Assembly: GCF_000478275.1 (NCBI RefSeq)
Contig: NZ_ASJB01000064.1
Span: forward strand, 248,001 to 312,000
Source: Amycolatopsis orientalis DSM 40040 = KCTC 9412
GTDB lineage: Bacteria > Actinomycetota > Actinomycetes > Mycobacteriales > Pseudonocardiaceae
DNA: 64,000 nucleotides
Direction: 5' to 3'
Positions within the stretch are counted from its first letter, which is position 1. Each line of letters starts with the position of its first letter. Shown here in pieces: positions 8,116-16,767 of the stretch. A program made the translations under genes and the position numbers. The notes under the pieces were generated by a model. The model was not told the origin of the DNA and made no database searches. It was given only the letters and a program-made list of their open reading frames with translations.

Positions 8116-8778
8116 TCAACGGTCTCCGAAGGTCGGCCCGCCCGGATCCCGTTTGAGTTCCGTCGCCAGCACCGCGGCCTGCGTCCGGCGCTGAAAGCCG
8201 AGTTTCGACAGAATCCGGGAGACGTAGTTCTTGACGGTCTTCTCGGCGAGGAACATGCGTTCCCCGATCTCCCGGTTGGTCAGGCCTTCCCCGATCAATT
8301 CGAAGACCGTGCGTTCTTGCTCCGACAGGTCCGAGGTCGGGTCGTCGCGGTCGCGTTCACGGCGGATCCGGTTCATCAGCGCGGCGGTGGTGCGGCTGTC
8401 GAGCAGGGAACCACCGGACGCGATGGTGCGGACGGCCGACACGAGGTCGTTGCCGAGCACCTGTTTGAGGACGAAACCGGATGCCCCGGCCATGATCGCG
8501 GTGAACAGTGCTTCGTCGTCCGCGTACGAGGTCAGCATCAGGCAGCGCAGGTCCGGTTGATTCGACAGCAGTTCCCGGCACAGTTCGATTCCGGTGCCGT
8601 CGGGGAGCCGCACATCCAGGACCGCGATGCCGGCGTCGCTCTTGGGGATCCGGGCCAGCGCTTCCGACACCGACGCGGCTTCGCCGGTGATCTCGATGTC
8701 CGGCTCACTGCCCAGCAGGTCGGCGAGTCCACGGCGGACGATCTCGTGGTCGTCGACGAGGAACACCTTGGTGGTCAT
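8116..8778 (-). CDS. devR: DevR/DosR-type NarL-family response regulator
   Basis: A 220-residue response regulator. The receiver domain starts KVFLVDDHEIVRRGLADLLG with the phospho-acceptor Asp in VLDVRLPDGTGIELC, and the LuxR-type HTH includes GLTNREIGERMFLAEKTVKNYVSR and ends RRTQAAVLATELKR. The close match to mycobacterial DosR, including both DNA-contact helices, supports hypoxia/NO/redox control of dormancy genes. No DosS/DosT-type sensor kinase is adjacent, so it is an orphan here. It is divergent from the acg gene, with a half-conserved DosR box between them. Confidence 0.92.
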   Translation of the reverse strand: MTTKVFLVDDHEIVRRGLADLLGSEPDIEITGEAASVSEALARIPKSDAGIAVLDVRLPDGTGIELCRELLSNQPDLRCLMLTSYADDEALFTAIMAGASGFVLKQVLGNDLVSAVRTIASGGSLLDSRTTAALMNRIRRERDRDDPTSDLSEQERTVFELIGEGLTNREIGERMFLAEKTVKNYVSRILSKLGFQRRTQAAVLATELKRDPGGPTFGDR

Positions 8779-8854
8779 CGGAGGGTCCTTCCGCCGCAGG
8801 TTCCTGGCCGTATCTTCGAAAATACCCGCGCGATCCGGGTCCCGCAGCCGCCGG

Positions 8855-8868
8855 GGGTACTTGGTCCC
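8855..8868 (+). promoter_or_regulatory. DosR-box-like site before acg
   Basis: GGGTACTTGGTCCC keeps the outer GGG and a perfect GTCCC right half but has a changed left half (TAC for ACT). It lies about 88 bp before the acg start and 77 bp from the devR start, so it could serve either gene. Confidence 0.4.
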
Positions 8869-8955
8869 GGCGATCGGAGCCGTCCGTACCTGCGCCCGCA
8901 CCCGGCTCGAGGCGCACTGTGGAGGCAGACCGAAGACAACAAGAGGGACGGGGAA

Positions 8956-9951
8956 ATGGTGGAGCGAAGGCAGCCTGAAGGCTGGTCGCCTGCGGAGATC
9001 GAGGTGCTGGCGAGGGCTTTGCTGCGGGCGCCGTCGGTGCACAACATCCAGCCGTGGTTGCTGGACTTCGACGGCGACCGGCTGCTGCTGATCGAACGCC
9101 GGGACCTGGTCCTGCCGGAACATGATCCGGACGGCCGGGACCGTCTCCTGTCCTGTGGGGCCGCGCTGGCCAACGTGCGGCTCGCGGTCCGTGTGCTCGG
9201 CTTCGACGCCCGCACCGAGATGTTCCCCGATCCGGGCAGGCCGGAGCTGGTCGCGACCGTCGAGCCGGGACCGCGTTCGGCGCCCGCCCCCGACGAACTG
9301 CACCGGTACTCGGCGATCGAACGACGGCACAGTTACCGGAGGCCCTTCTCGGCGCGGCCGGTACCGAGGCATGAGATCGTGGCTCTGCGGGCAGCGGCGG
9401 CGGCGCAGGGGATCGAAGCCAGACCGATCCTGGACGAACTGGAGCTGACCCAGGTCGCGGACCTGCTCGAGTTCGCCGCGGAGGCGTATCAGCACGACCA
9501 CGGTTATCAGCGTGAGCTGGCGTTGTGGACGATCCGTGACGAACGGGCCCACGGCGTCGGCCTCGCCACGAGCGCCATCCCCACCGGATCGCTGCCGTGG
9601 GCCGGATTGGTCCGCGCTTCGACCGCGTTGCCCGACCGGAGTGTGCTGAAGCGTCGTCTCACCGAGGAGACCCTGCTCGCGTTCGTCACCCCTGGCGACA
9701 CCCGGCACGACCGGCTGCGGGCCGGGTATGCCCTGCAGAACACCTGGCTCAGTGCCGTCGACCATGGCCTCGTGGGATCGGTGCTGACCCAGCCGCTGCA
9801 TCTGCCCGAGGTGCGCTCCGCGCTTCGCGATGACCTGGAGCTGGGCGGCTTTCCCCAGGCCTTGATGCGGTTCGGCTATTCGTCGGGCCCGGTCGAGGCC
9901 AGCCCGCGGCGTGTGGTCGCCGAGGTGCTGGGGACGGGATTCAAGGCCTGA
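8956..9951 (+). CDS. Acg-family nitroreductase-fold protein
   Basis: A 331-residue protein of the length of mycobacterial Acg (Rv2032 type), an unusual flavin-binding nitroreductase-fold protein of the DosR regulon. The N-terminal LLRAPSVHNIQPWLLDFDGD and the central RHSYRRPFS segment are characteristic. ATG 8956 follows a GAGGGACGGGGAA site. Acg members are thought to bind or sequester FMN rather than reduce nitro compounds. Its position beside devR and usp genes matches that family's usual setting. Confidence 0.88.
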   Translation: MVERRQPEGWSPAEIEVLARALLRAPSVHNIQPWLLDFDGDRLLLIERRDLVLPEHDPDGRDRLLSCGAALANVRLAVRVLGFDARTEMFPDPGRPELVATVEPGPRSAPAPDELHRYSAIERRHSYRRPFSARPVPRHEIVALRAAAAAQGIEARPILDELELTQVADLLEFAAEAYQHDHGYQRELALWTIRDERAHGVGLATSAIPTGSLPWAGLVRASTALPDRSVLKRRLTEETLLAFVTPGDTRHDRLRAGYALQNTWLSAVDHGLVGSVLTQPLHLPEVRSALRDDLELGGFPQALMRFGYSSGPVEASPRRVVAEVLGTGFKA

Positions 9952-10033
9952 CCGCGCTCAGGTGACGAAGGTCCTGCTCCGAAGGGCCGAACGCCGTCTG
10001 CCGATGACGATGGTCCGCCCCTAGTTTCGGCAC

Positions 10034-10543
10034 ATGGCCGGGACGCCCCTGGCGTGTCCGGTGAACGACCACGAACGACGGAGGGTGATCCCCCTGCTGA
10101 CCGGCATCGACCGTGAACAAGGCCTGCTGGACGCGCTGAACGGCTATCTCGCCGCCGTCGGTGCCACTCTCGGAGTCGGCGCGGAGTCCTGCACGATGGA
10201 CGTCGACGCGCCCGTGTCCGCCTACATCGCGCTGGACGGCAGGCTCGCCCGCCATCCCGACCGCGATATCGCGTTGCTCTGGGACGAACGGCACGGGTGG
10301 TCGTTCGCCATGGAGACGTACTCGGGCGAGGACCTGCTTGTCCTGGCGTATCTCGGCGACGAAATCGTGCCCGCGCCCAGCCGGGTGGCCGGTTTCGTGG
10401 CGGCCCTCTCGCTCGGCGGGCCGATCTCCGCTCCGGTGCCGCCCGATCTCGGCGATCACCGGGAAGACCTGCCGAACCGCCTCGCGCGCTATCGTCTGGG
10501 TTGGGTGCCCGCCGGCGCCCTGCGGCTGTCCCAAGCGGTCTGA
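10034..10543 (+). CDS. DUF6292-like protein
   Basis: A protein of up to 169 residues. The block SAYIALDGRLARHPDRDIALLWDERHGWSFAMET recalls DUF6292, an actinobacterial family of unknown function; I rely on memory for this. Start choice is uncertain: ATG 10034 has no good ribosome site, and GTG codons at about 10061 and 10085 are alternatives. It is a soluble alpha/beta protein without signal or membrane segment, standing alone between acg and a convergent regulator. Confidence 0.65.
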   Translation: MAGTPLACPVNDHERRRVIPLLTGIDREQGLLDALNGYLAAVGATLGVGAESCTMDVDAPVSAYIALDGRLARHPDRDIALLWDERHGWSFAMETYSGEDLLVLAYLGDEIVPAPSRVAGFVAALSLGGPISAPVPPDLGDHREDLPNRLARYRLGWVPAGALRLSQAV

Positions 10544-10619
10544 CAGATTCTCCGGCATCTGGCCTCGGTGAGCCTGGACGGTTCGTTTGTCCTTTATGGA
10601 CACGGAGAACGGCGCAGGA

Positions 10620-11576
10620 TCAAGACGCGTCGCGACGGAAGGCGGCGCGGTAGTCCCTCGGGCGTCGTCCGGTGTGCTTGGTGAAGAGGGCGGCGAAGGT
10701 CCCGGGGTCCCGGTAACCGACCGCGGTGCAGATTCCGGCGACCGTGCGGTCCGTCGTCTCGAGAAGGTGGCGGGCGCGCCGGACCCGTGAGGACTGGAGA
10801 TACTCGAGCGGGCTCTGGCCGGTCTCCTCCGCGAAGCGCCGCAGCAAGGTCCGCGAGCTGACGTTGAAGGTGTCGGCCAGGGCGGCGAGGTCGTAGCGGG
10901 CGGCCAGGTTCTGGTCGAGACGCCGCATGACCCGGCGGGAGAATTCGTTGCCGGGCCGGGGAAGGAGCCGCGCGTCGACGTAGGGGGTCTGGGATGTTCG
11001 CGCGTCGTCGACCAGTGCCACCCGTGCTGTCGTCCGTGCCACTTCGGCGCCGCTGTGCTCGCGGATCAGTTCGAGTGCGAAGTCGTACATGGCACTGAAG
11101 GCCGCCGTTGTCGTGACTCCCTTGTCGGTGACGACGAGGTGCTCGGGCCGGACATCGGCCGCGGGGCATCGTTGAGCCAGTTCGTCGGCGAAGAGCCAGG
11201 AAGTGGTCGCGCGCCGGCGATCGAGCAGCCCTGCCTCGGCGAGCAGGAACGCTCCGACACAGATCGAGACGACGGCGTTGCCCGTCGCGGCGTGGGTCCG
11301 GATCGCCGCGATCTCCCCGGCCAAACCCCTGATCTTCGCGTCGAGGTCGAGGTCCGGCACCAGCTCGAATCCCGGCACGACCAGGACGTCCACCTCACGC
11401 AGTGGCGAGACGGTCAGCGCCACGCCACCCGACGCGACGACCCGGCGGCGATGCGAGACGACAGCCACGTCGTATTCGGCGGCGCCGACGTGGGTGGCCA
11501 TGGTGAGGAGATCGGGGACGCCGAACACCTCGGACGCGAAACAGCCCGGATAGGCCAGGACGCCGACTCGCAGCAT
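10620..11576 (-). CDS. GlxA-type AraC-family regulator (DJ-1/PfpI domain)
   Basis: A 318-residue regulator. Residues about 1-185 form a DJ-1/PfpI-like amidotransferase fold (LRVGVLAYPGCFASEVFGVPD; the elbow ICVGAFLLAEAGLL has the cysteine), and residues about 215-315 are an AraC DNA-binding domain with two HTHs. It is divergent from a dienelactone-hydrolase-like gene, with 73 bp between starts, and is likely to activate it. The effector is unknown. Confidence 0.88.
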   Translation of the reverse strand: MLRVGVLAYPGCFASEVFGVPDLLTMATHVGAAEYDVAVVSHRRRVVASGGVALTVSPLREVDVLVVPGFELVPDLDLDAKIRGLAGEIAAIRTHAATGNAVVSICVGAFLLAEAGLLDRRRATTSWLFADELAQRCPAADVRPEHLVVTDKGVTTTAAFSAMYDFALELIREHSGAEVARTTARVALVDDARTSQTPYVDARLLPRPGNEFSRRVMRRLDQNLAARYDLAALADTFNVSSRTLLRRFAEETGQSPLEYLQSSRVRRARHLLETTDRTVAGICTAVGYRDPGTFAALFTKHTGRRPRDYRAAFRRDAS

Positions 11577-11649
11577 ATGGCGAGATTACCCCCATATCTG
11601 GCGATCCGGCCTCTCGCTGCTGGTGGGGTCGCCGGGCCAGGCTGTCGGC

Positions 11650-12474
11650 ATGCGCGAACGACTCGACGATGCGATCACCGATTTCTCCCGCCGCCGGGTG
11701 GAGGTGGACGGGGTGCCGAAGACGGTGTACGTCTCGGGTTCCGGTCCCGCCGTGGTGCTGATGCCCGAGATGCCCGGCATCAGTCCCGACGTCCTCCGGT
11801 TCGCGCGGTGGGTGCGGGACGCGGGACTCACCGTCTACGTCCCGTCGCTTTTCGGGACCGACGGGGCGTACCCCTCGGCCGAAGACGGCGAGCAGGTGGC
11901 CCGTCGCGCGTGTGTGAGTGCCGAGTTCCGGGCGTTCGCAGGCGGCGGCACCAGCCCCGTCACGACCTGGCTGCGCGGACTCGCCCGGCTCGCCCATGCC
12001 GAATGCGGCGGTCCGGGAGTCGGCGCGATCGGCCTGTGCTTCACCGGGAACTTCGCCCTCACCATGACCCTCGAACCCGCCGTCATCGCGCCCGTGGTCA
12101 ACCATCCGTCGTTGCCGCTGGACGATCCGGGCGGGCTGGAACTCGATGACGAGGACGCGCTCGCGGTCCGGGACCGCGTTCAGCGCGACGGGCTGAAAGT
12201 GCTCGCCTACCGCTTCGCAGGCGACCGCTGGTGCACCGGCCGTCGCTTCGCCGCTTATCAGGCGCTCCTCGGGGGCGCCTTCGACGGCCGGGTCCTGCCG
12301 GACAGTGCCGCGAACACCGACCCGCCCTCGTTCTTCCGCGAGGTGGTCGGCACCCCGCACAGCGTCGTCACCGCCCACCTCGTCGACGCAGAGGGGCACC
12401 CCACGCTGCGCGCGAGAGACGAGATCCTCGCCTTCCTGACCGACCGCCTGACTCCCACTCCTCGTGAGTGGTAA
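11650..12474 (+). CDS. Dienelactone hydrolase-like alpha/beta hydrolase
   Basis: A 274-residue cytoplasmic protein. The nucleophile elbow GLCFTGNFAL carries Cys in place of Ser, as in dienelactone hydrolases; Asp in RFAGDRWC and His in DAEGHPT are plausible triad partners. ATG 11650 is preferred over an upstream GTG at 11623. It is divergent from a GlxA-type activator. Its last residues (Arg-Glu-Trp) and TAA stop lie inside palindrome copy 3. The substrate is unknown. Confidence 0.82.
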   Translation: MRERLDDAITDFSRRRVEVDGVPKTVYVSGSGPAVVLMPEMPGISPDVLRFARWVRDAGLTVYVPSLFGTDGAYPSAEDGEQVARRACVSAEFRAFAGGGTSPVTTWLRGLARLAHAECGGPGVGAIGLCFTGNFALTMTLEPAVIAPVVNHPSLPLDDPGGLELDDEDALAVRDRVQRDGLKVLAYRFAGDRWCTGRRFAAYQALLGGAFDGRVLPDSAANTDPPSFFREVVGTPHSVVTAHLVDAEGHPTLRARDEILAFLTDRLTPTPREW

Positions 12475-12511
12475 TGACGGTTCTAACCGTCATTACCACT
12501 CACGAGGAGTG
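12456..12511. repeat. Palindrome, copy 3 (terminator with stop codon)
   Basis: The longest copy of the family: 27-bp perfect arms at 12456-12482 and 12485-12511 with a 2-bp centre. It contains the same 22-bp arm core as copies 1 and 2. The left arm encodes the Arg-Glu-Trp-stop end of the hydrolase; the FadR-type gene stops 3 bp beyond the right arm. It is placed as a bidirectional terminator between convergent genes. Confidence 0.92.
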
Positions 12512-12513
12512 AG

Positions 12514-13281
12514 TCAGCCGAAAACCCGGCGCTGGATCTCCCGGCGGTAGTCCTCGAGGGTGTTGTCCAAATGGACGGCGGTGGCGTGTGCCGCCGCTTC
12601 CGGGTCACCGTCCCGGATCGCGCGGAAGATGGCCGCGTGTTCTTCGATGGCCTCCGCGGCGTGACCGCCGACGGTGCCGTGCAGGCCGATGATGCTGCTC
12701 TGGTGCTGCAGGCGGCGGGCCTCACGGACGGAGGCGACCAGGAAGTCGTTGTGCGAAGCCGTGGCGATTCCGAGGTGGAAGTCGTCGTCGCCGCGTTCGA
12801 AGACCGCGGTCTGACTGCTCAGGTGTCCTTCCTTGCACGTCTCGGCCGCCGCTTCGATGGCGCGGAGTTCGGCGGGAGTCGCGCGGGTCGCGGCGAGCCT
12901 GCTGGCCGAGGTCTCCTGTACCCGGCGGAACTCGAACAGCATGTAGACGTGGTCGAGGTCGGTGGGCAGGAAGAACCCGCCCCAGCGGGCCGAGCCCAGC
13001 ATCCCGTCGTCGTCCGCGACGTAGAGCCCGCGCCCCTTCTGGGCCTTGACCCGGCCGATCGCCGACAGGATCTTGATCGCCTCCCGCACCACGGTGCGGC
13101 TGGAACCCAGCTGCGTGGCCAGGTCGTTCTCGGTGGGCATCCGGTCGCCCGGCCGCAGGCGCAGTTCGCCGATGAGCTGGAGGATCCGCTCCGCCACCAG
13201 TTCGTAGCCGGGCTTGTACGAACCGGTCTCCTGATCTCTTGTGGACGCACCGGTACCGGCCGGAAGGGACGCACTGTCCAC
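12514..13281 (-). CDS. FadR-subfamily GntR transcriptional regulator
   Basis: A 255-residue regulator with GTG start after an AGGAGG site spaced 7 bp. Residues about 25-95 form the GntR winged helix (LRPGDRMPTENDLATQLGSS, VVREAIKIL), followed by an all-helical FCD effector domain with histidines suited to metal/ligand binding (FHLGIA; EEHAAIF). It is divergent from the sugar ABC transporter operon, so it probably controls that operon in response to a sugar or sugar acid. That link rests on position only. Confidence 0.88.
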   Translation of the reverse strand: MDSASLPAGTGASTRDQETGSYKPGYELVAERILQLIGELRLRPGDRMPTENDLATQLGSSRTVVREAIKILSAIGRVKAQKGRGLYVADDDGMLGSARWGGFFLPTDLDHVYMLFEFRRVQETSASRLAATRATPAELRAIEAAAETCKEGHLSSQTAVFERGDDDFHLGIATASHNDFLVASVREARRLQHQSSIIGLHGTVGGHAAEAIEEHAAIFRAIRDGDPEAAAHATAVHLDNTLEDYRREIQRRVFG

Positions 13282-13612
13282 CCGCTTGCCTCCTACAGTG
13301 TGGGACCACCGGGAAGAGCGTGTGTCATCCGTCGGTCCAGTGACCCTGCCTCCGAGGCTGCCAGCTTACGCGCCGATCGGGCCCATACGGCTGGGAAGAT
13401 CGGGGGATTGATCAGGCTTATGTCTTGACTCCAGGGATATCGACCGGCTGTTATGTGTGATCTAAGCAGCTCGACCGACCTCAGATCACCGTCGTAGCGC
13501 CACTGGGGGCGTCTGGTCTGGTGTTTTTCGTCTCCGAATGAGTCAGACACATTCTGGCAGCTTCGCCCGCGATGTACCGGTCGGCGGGCACCACAACGTA
13601 GTGGAGTCGCTC
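13282..13612. other. Intergenic region before the sugar transport operon
   Basis: This 331-bp non-coding gap lies between the divergent FadR-type gene and the binding-protein gene. It holds an inverted repeat at 13457-13489 and is otherwise without recognisable genes or RNA structure. Confidence 0.6.
13457..13489. promoter_or_regulatory. Candidate operator for the sugar operon
   Basis: GTGATCT at 13457-13463 and AGATCAC at 13483-13489 form a perfect 7-bp inverted repeat, 26 bp between like positions. It lies upstream of the transport operon and could bind the adjacent FadR-type protein, though it does not look like the usual TGGT-N-ACCA FadR half-sites. Confidence 0.35.
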
Positions 13613-14977
13613 ATGACAGCGAAGCTCGACCCTGACGGCGGAACCACTCCACGCACCGGTCCCCGGCGGATCCCGTTGCTGGCAGGCGTCGTCGCGCTCC
13701 TCCTGGCCGCGGTGACCGCCTGCGGCGACGGCGGGCCCGCGAAAGCCCAGAACGAGTTCAAGCCGGTCGAGCAGACGGGCGGCACGCTGACGGTGTGGGT
13801 GGATTCGACCCGCCTCGCCGCCGCGCAGCTGTATCAGAAGCAGAACCCGTCCGTGCCCATGAACATCGTCACCTACGACGGCGACGCCAACGGTTCGAAC
13901 TACCTGCAGACGAAGGTGAGCCTGTTCAACCGGACGGGCAACGGCTGGCCGGACGTCGTCTTCAGCTCGCAGAACAACGAGACCACCTGGGCCGTGCCCG
14001 CGAAGTTCACCGCGCCGCTGAACAAGGGCCTGATCCCGAAGGACCTTCTCGACGGCTGGGCGCCCGGCGCCAACGATCCGTGCCTGGTGGACGGCACGCT
14101 TTACTGCCTGCGCAACGATCTTTCGCAGACGGTGCTCTGGTACGACGCCACCCTGATGAAGGAGTGGGGCTATCAGGTCCCCGCCACCTGGGAGCAGTAC
14201 GAGGCTCTCGCCAAGCGGGTCGCGGCGGAGCATCCCGGCTATCTGGCCGGTTCCGTCGGTGACGCGTTCGCCCCGGAGATCTACCTCTGGGCGGGCAAAT
14301 GCGGCGCCAACCAGATCACCGGGCCCAAGGCGGTCACCGTGAACACGACCAGTCCCGAATGCACCCGGATGGCGTCGCTGCTCGACGGGCTGATCAAGAA
14401 CGGCACCTTGACCACCAGCGGCGTGTTCAGTTCGGACTTCGGGAAGAACCACGCCGGCAAGATCCTCATGATGCCCGGCCCGGCGTGGTTCGGCGGCTCG
14501 GTGTTCCGGGAGACGTTGAAAGTGCCGGCGGGCCGGATCGGGGTCGCCCCGATGCCGCAGTGGTCCGGCGACACCAGTCCCTCGGTCGGCAACGTCGGCG
14601 GTGGCACGTGGCTGCTGTCCGCGCACAGCGCCAATCTGAAGGCCGCCGGCGACTTCCTGACCTGGGTGACCACCTCGGACGACTACCAGGGCAAGCTCTC
14701 GCCGGGCTATCCGGCATACGGGCCCGCGGCCAAGACGTGGCTGGCGAACCAGGCGACCTCCGGGTACTACGCCAACGACATCGCCGCGCCCTTGCAGGCC
14801 GCGGCGGGTCAGGTGTGGCCGGGGTGGGGCTATGGGCAGTTCAGCCAGGAGGCGATCTGGGCCGCGACGGTCACCCCTGGCCTGAACGAGGGCAAGACCA
14901 TCGTGTCGATGCTCCCGGAGTGGCAGACCGCGATCGCGAACCACGCGCGGTCCGACGGCTACCAAGTCGGCCCATGA
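13613..14977 (+). CDS. Sugar ABC transporter substrate-binding lipoprotein
   Basis: A 454-residue extracellular solute-binding protein of family 1. After a short basic N terminus it has a hydrophobic segment ending in the lipobox-like AAVTAC, so the mature protein is lipid-anchored outside the membrane. The body has the carbohydrate-binding protein layout (GTLTVWVDSTR, DAFAPEIYLWAG). ATG 13613 is preceded by GTGGAG. It overlaps the first permease by 4 bp. The operon lacks its own ATPase, so a shared MsiK-type ATPase is likely. Confidence 0.9.
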   Translation: MTAKLDPDGGTTPRTGPRRIPLLAGVVALLLAAVTACGDGGPAKAQNEFKPVEQTGGTLTVWVDSTRLAAAQLYQKQNPSVPMNIVTYDGDANGSNYLQTKVSLFNRTGNGWPDVVFSSQNNETTWAVPAKFTAPLNKGLIPKDLLDGWAPGANDPCLVDGTLYCLRNDLSQTVLWYDATLMKEWGYQVPATWEQYEALAKRVAAEHPGYLAGSVGDAFAPEIYLWAGKCGANQITGPKAVTVNTTSPECTRMASLLDGLIKNGTLTTSGVFSSDFGKNHAGKILMMPGPAWFGGSVFRETLKVPAGRIGVAPMPQWSGDTSPSVGNVGGGTWLLSAHSANLKAAGDFLTWVTTSDDYQGKLSPGYPAYGPAAKTWLANQATSGYYANDIAAPLQAAAGQVWPGWGYGQFSQEAIWAATVTPGLNEGKTIVSMLPEWQTAIANHARSDGYQVGP

Positions 14978-15855
14978 CGCCGACCAGGCGAGTGCGGTGG
15001 CGTGGCCGCGCCGGACACGTTTTCGTCGCGCCCTACGTGGTGCTGCTGATCGCGTTCGGTGTCGTCCCGACCGGGTACGCGTTCGCTTTCGCCTTCACCG
15101 ATGACAGCGGCATCTTCGTGGGGTTCGCGAACTTCGCCACCGCCGCGAGCGACTTCCGGTTCGTCGCGGCCGTCGGGCACGTCTTGCTGTACCTGGTCTT
15201 CTGGCTGGTCGCGCTCGTGGTCTTCGTGGTCGGACTCGCGCTGTTGCTGCACCGTGTCACGGCTCGCGCCGTCGGCGGGTCGCTGCGGTTCCTCTACTAC
15301 ATTCCCGGTGCCCTGGCCGGGGCGGCGAGCGTGCTGGTCTGGCTGTTCATGCTCGATCCGGCGGTGAGCCCGGTCGGATTCCTGTTGCGGGCGTTCGGTT
15401 TCGACACCTTCGGCCAGGTGGTCGCGCCGGGGCACCTGCCGGTCCTGTTCACCCTGATCGCGTTCTGGACCGGCGCCGGTGGCTGGATCGTGGTGCTGCA
15501 CGGGGCGTTGAACAACATCTCCCCGGACCTCATCGAGGCGGCGCGGATCGACGGCGCGGGAGCCTGGCGTACCGCGTGGCACATCCAGCTTCCGTTGCTG
15601 CGCAAGTGGATCGTCTACATGGTAATCCTCGCCTTCGCCGGCGGGACCCAGCTCTTCGTCGAGCCGCAGCTGCTGTCACAGGCGAGTGTCGGGGTGGCGG
15701 GCCGGGACTTCTCGCTCAATCAGCTCTCCTACGACTTCGCCTTCCAGAACGGCGACGTCAACACCGCCGCCGCGATCTCGGTCGAGCTGCTGCTGGTCGG
15801 GATCGTCGCCGCGGCCCTGTTCGTCGTGCGATCGGGGTTCTTCGATGCCGAGTGA
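14974..15855 (+). CDS. Sugar ABC transporter permease (MalF type)
   Basis: A 293-residue inner-membrane protein with about six hydrophobic helices. The cytoplasmic EAA loop that contacts the ATPase is present as EAARIDGAGAWRTAWHIQLP. ATG 14974 overlaps the binding-protein stop, and the gene's end overlaps the second permease by 11 bp, so the three are translated together. Confidence 0.9.
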   Translation: MTPTRRVRWRGRAGHVFVAPYVVLLIAFGVVPTGYAFAFAFTDDSGIFVGFANFATAASDFRFVAAVGHVLLYLVFWLVALVVFVVGLALLLHRVTARAVGGSLRFLYYIPGALAGAASVLVWLFMLDPAVSPVGFLLRAFGFDTFGQVVAPGHLPVLFTLIAFWTGAGGWIVVLHGALNNISPDLIEAARIDGAGAWRTAWHIQLPLLRKWIVYMVILAFAGGTQLFVEPQLLSQASVGVAGRDFSLNQLSYDFAFQNGDVNTAAAISVELLLVGIVAAALFVVRSGFFDAE

Positions 15856-16735
15856 CACCCGGCCCGCGAGACCGCGTCGTCCGCCGTCGAATCCACTGTC
15901 CACAGTGGTCCTCGTGCTCTTCCTGCTGTTCTTCACCCTCCCGGTGCTCTGGCTGGGGCTGGCCGCCACGAAGACCGACGACCAGCTCGTGCGTGACCAC
16001 CCGCTCTCCTTCGGCTCATGGCAGGCGTTGCGGGCGAACTGGGAAACCCTGACCGCCTTCGGGGACGACGCGATCTTCCGGTGGCTGGGCAACTCGGCGC
16101 TGTACTCGTTCCTCGCCCTCGCCATCACGCTGTGCGTGGCGATCCCGGCGGGCTACGCGCTTGCCAAGACCGAGTTCCGCGGCCGCCGGATGTTGCTGGT
16201 GGTCACCCTCGTGGTGATGCTCATGCCCAACGCGACCCTGGTCGTGCCGCTCTTCCTCGAACTCAACGCGGTCGGCCTGATCGGCTCGATGTGGTCGATC
16301 GTTCTGCCGTACTCGTTCTACCCGTTCGGCGTGTACCTGGCGTACATCTTCTTCAGCACCGCGGTGCCCGGCGAACTGCTGGACGCCGCCCGGCTCGACG
16401 GCTGCTCGGAGTTCGGCGTGTTCCGCCGCGTCGCCCTTCCGCTGGCCGTCCCGGTGGTCGCGCTGGTCGGGTTCTTCGGCTTCGTGACCAACTGGACCAA
16501 CTACTTCCTTCCCTACGTCCTGTTGCCCGCGAGCGACCGGTTCCCGGTCCAGGTCGGACTGGGGGAGCTGCTCAACAACGTCCCCCAGTTCAACCCGACC
16601 GTCGGCGAGCTGGCGGTCCAGCGCCCGCAACTGGCGCTGGCGACGTTGCTGGCGATCACCCCGGTGCTCGTCGTCTTCCTTTTCTCCCAACGGTTCCTCG
16701 TCGCCGGGATGCTCGCCGGCGCGACCAAGGAGTGA
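15845..16735 (+). CDS. Sugar ABC transporter permease (MalG type)
   Basis: A 296-residue inner-membrane partner permease with six predicted helices and an EAA loop in the form DAARLDGCSEFGVFRRVALP. It forms the channel with the upstream permease. The start is inside the 3' end of that gene. The next gene begins 32 bp later, so the operon continues. Confidence 0.9.
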   Translation: MPSDTRPARPRRPPSNPLSTVVLVLFLLFFTLPVLWLGLAATKTDDQLVRDHPLSFGSWQALRANWETLTAFGDDAIFRWLGNSALYSFLALAITLCVAIPAGYALAKTEFRGRRMLLVVTLVVMLMPNATLVVPLFLELNAVGLIGSMWSIVLPYSFYPFGVYLAYIFFSTAVPGELLDAARLDGCSEFGVFRRVALPLAVPVVALVGFFGFVTNWTNYFLPYVLLPASDRFPVQVGLGELLNNVPQFNPTVGELAVQRPQLALATLLAITPVLVVFLFSQRFLVAGMLAGATKE

Positions 16736-16767
16736 CCTGCGCGCCCACTGGAACGGAGAGCTCACGG

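Noticed and set aside
12483..12725. Minus-strand frame of 80 codons across palindrome copy 3, ending in the same SGNDG residues as the rho paralogue
   Set aside because: It is antisense-frame noise within the FadR-type gene; the shared ending comes only from the palindrome.
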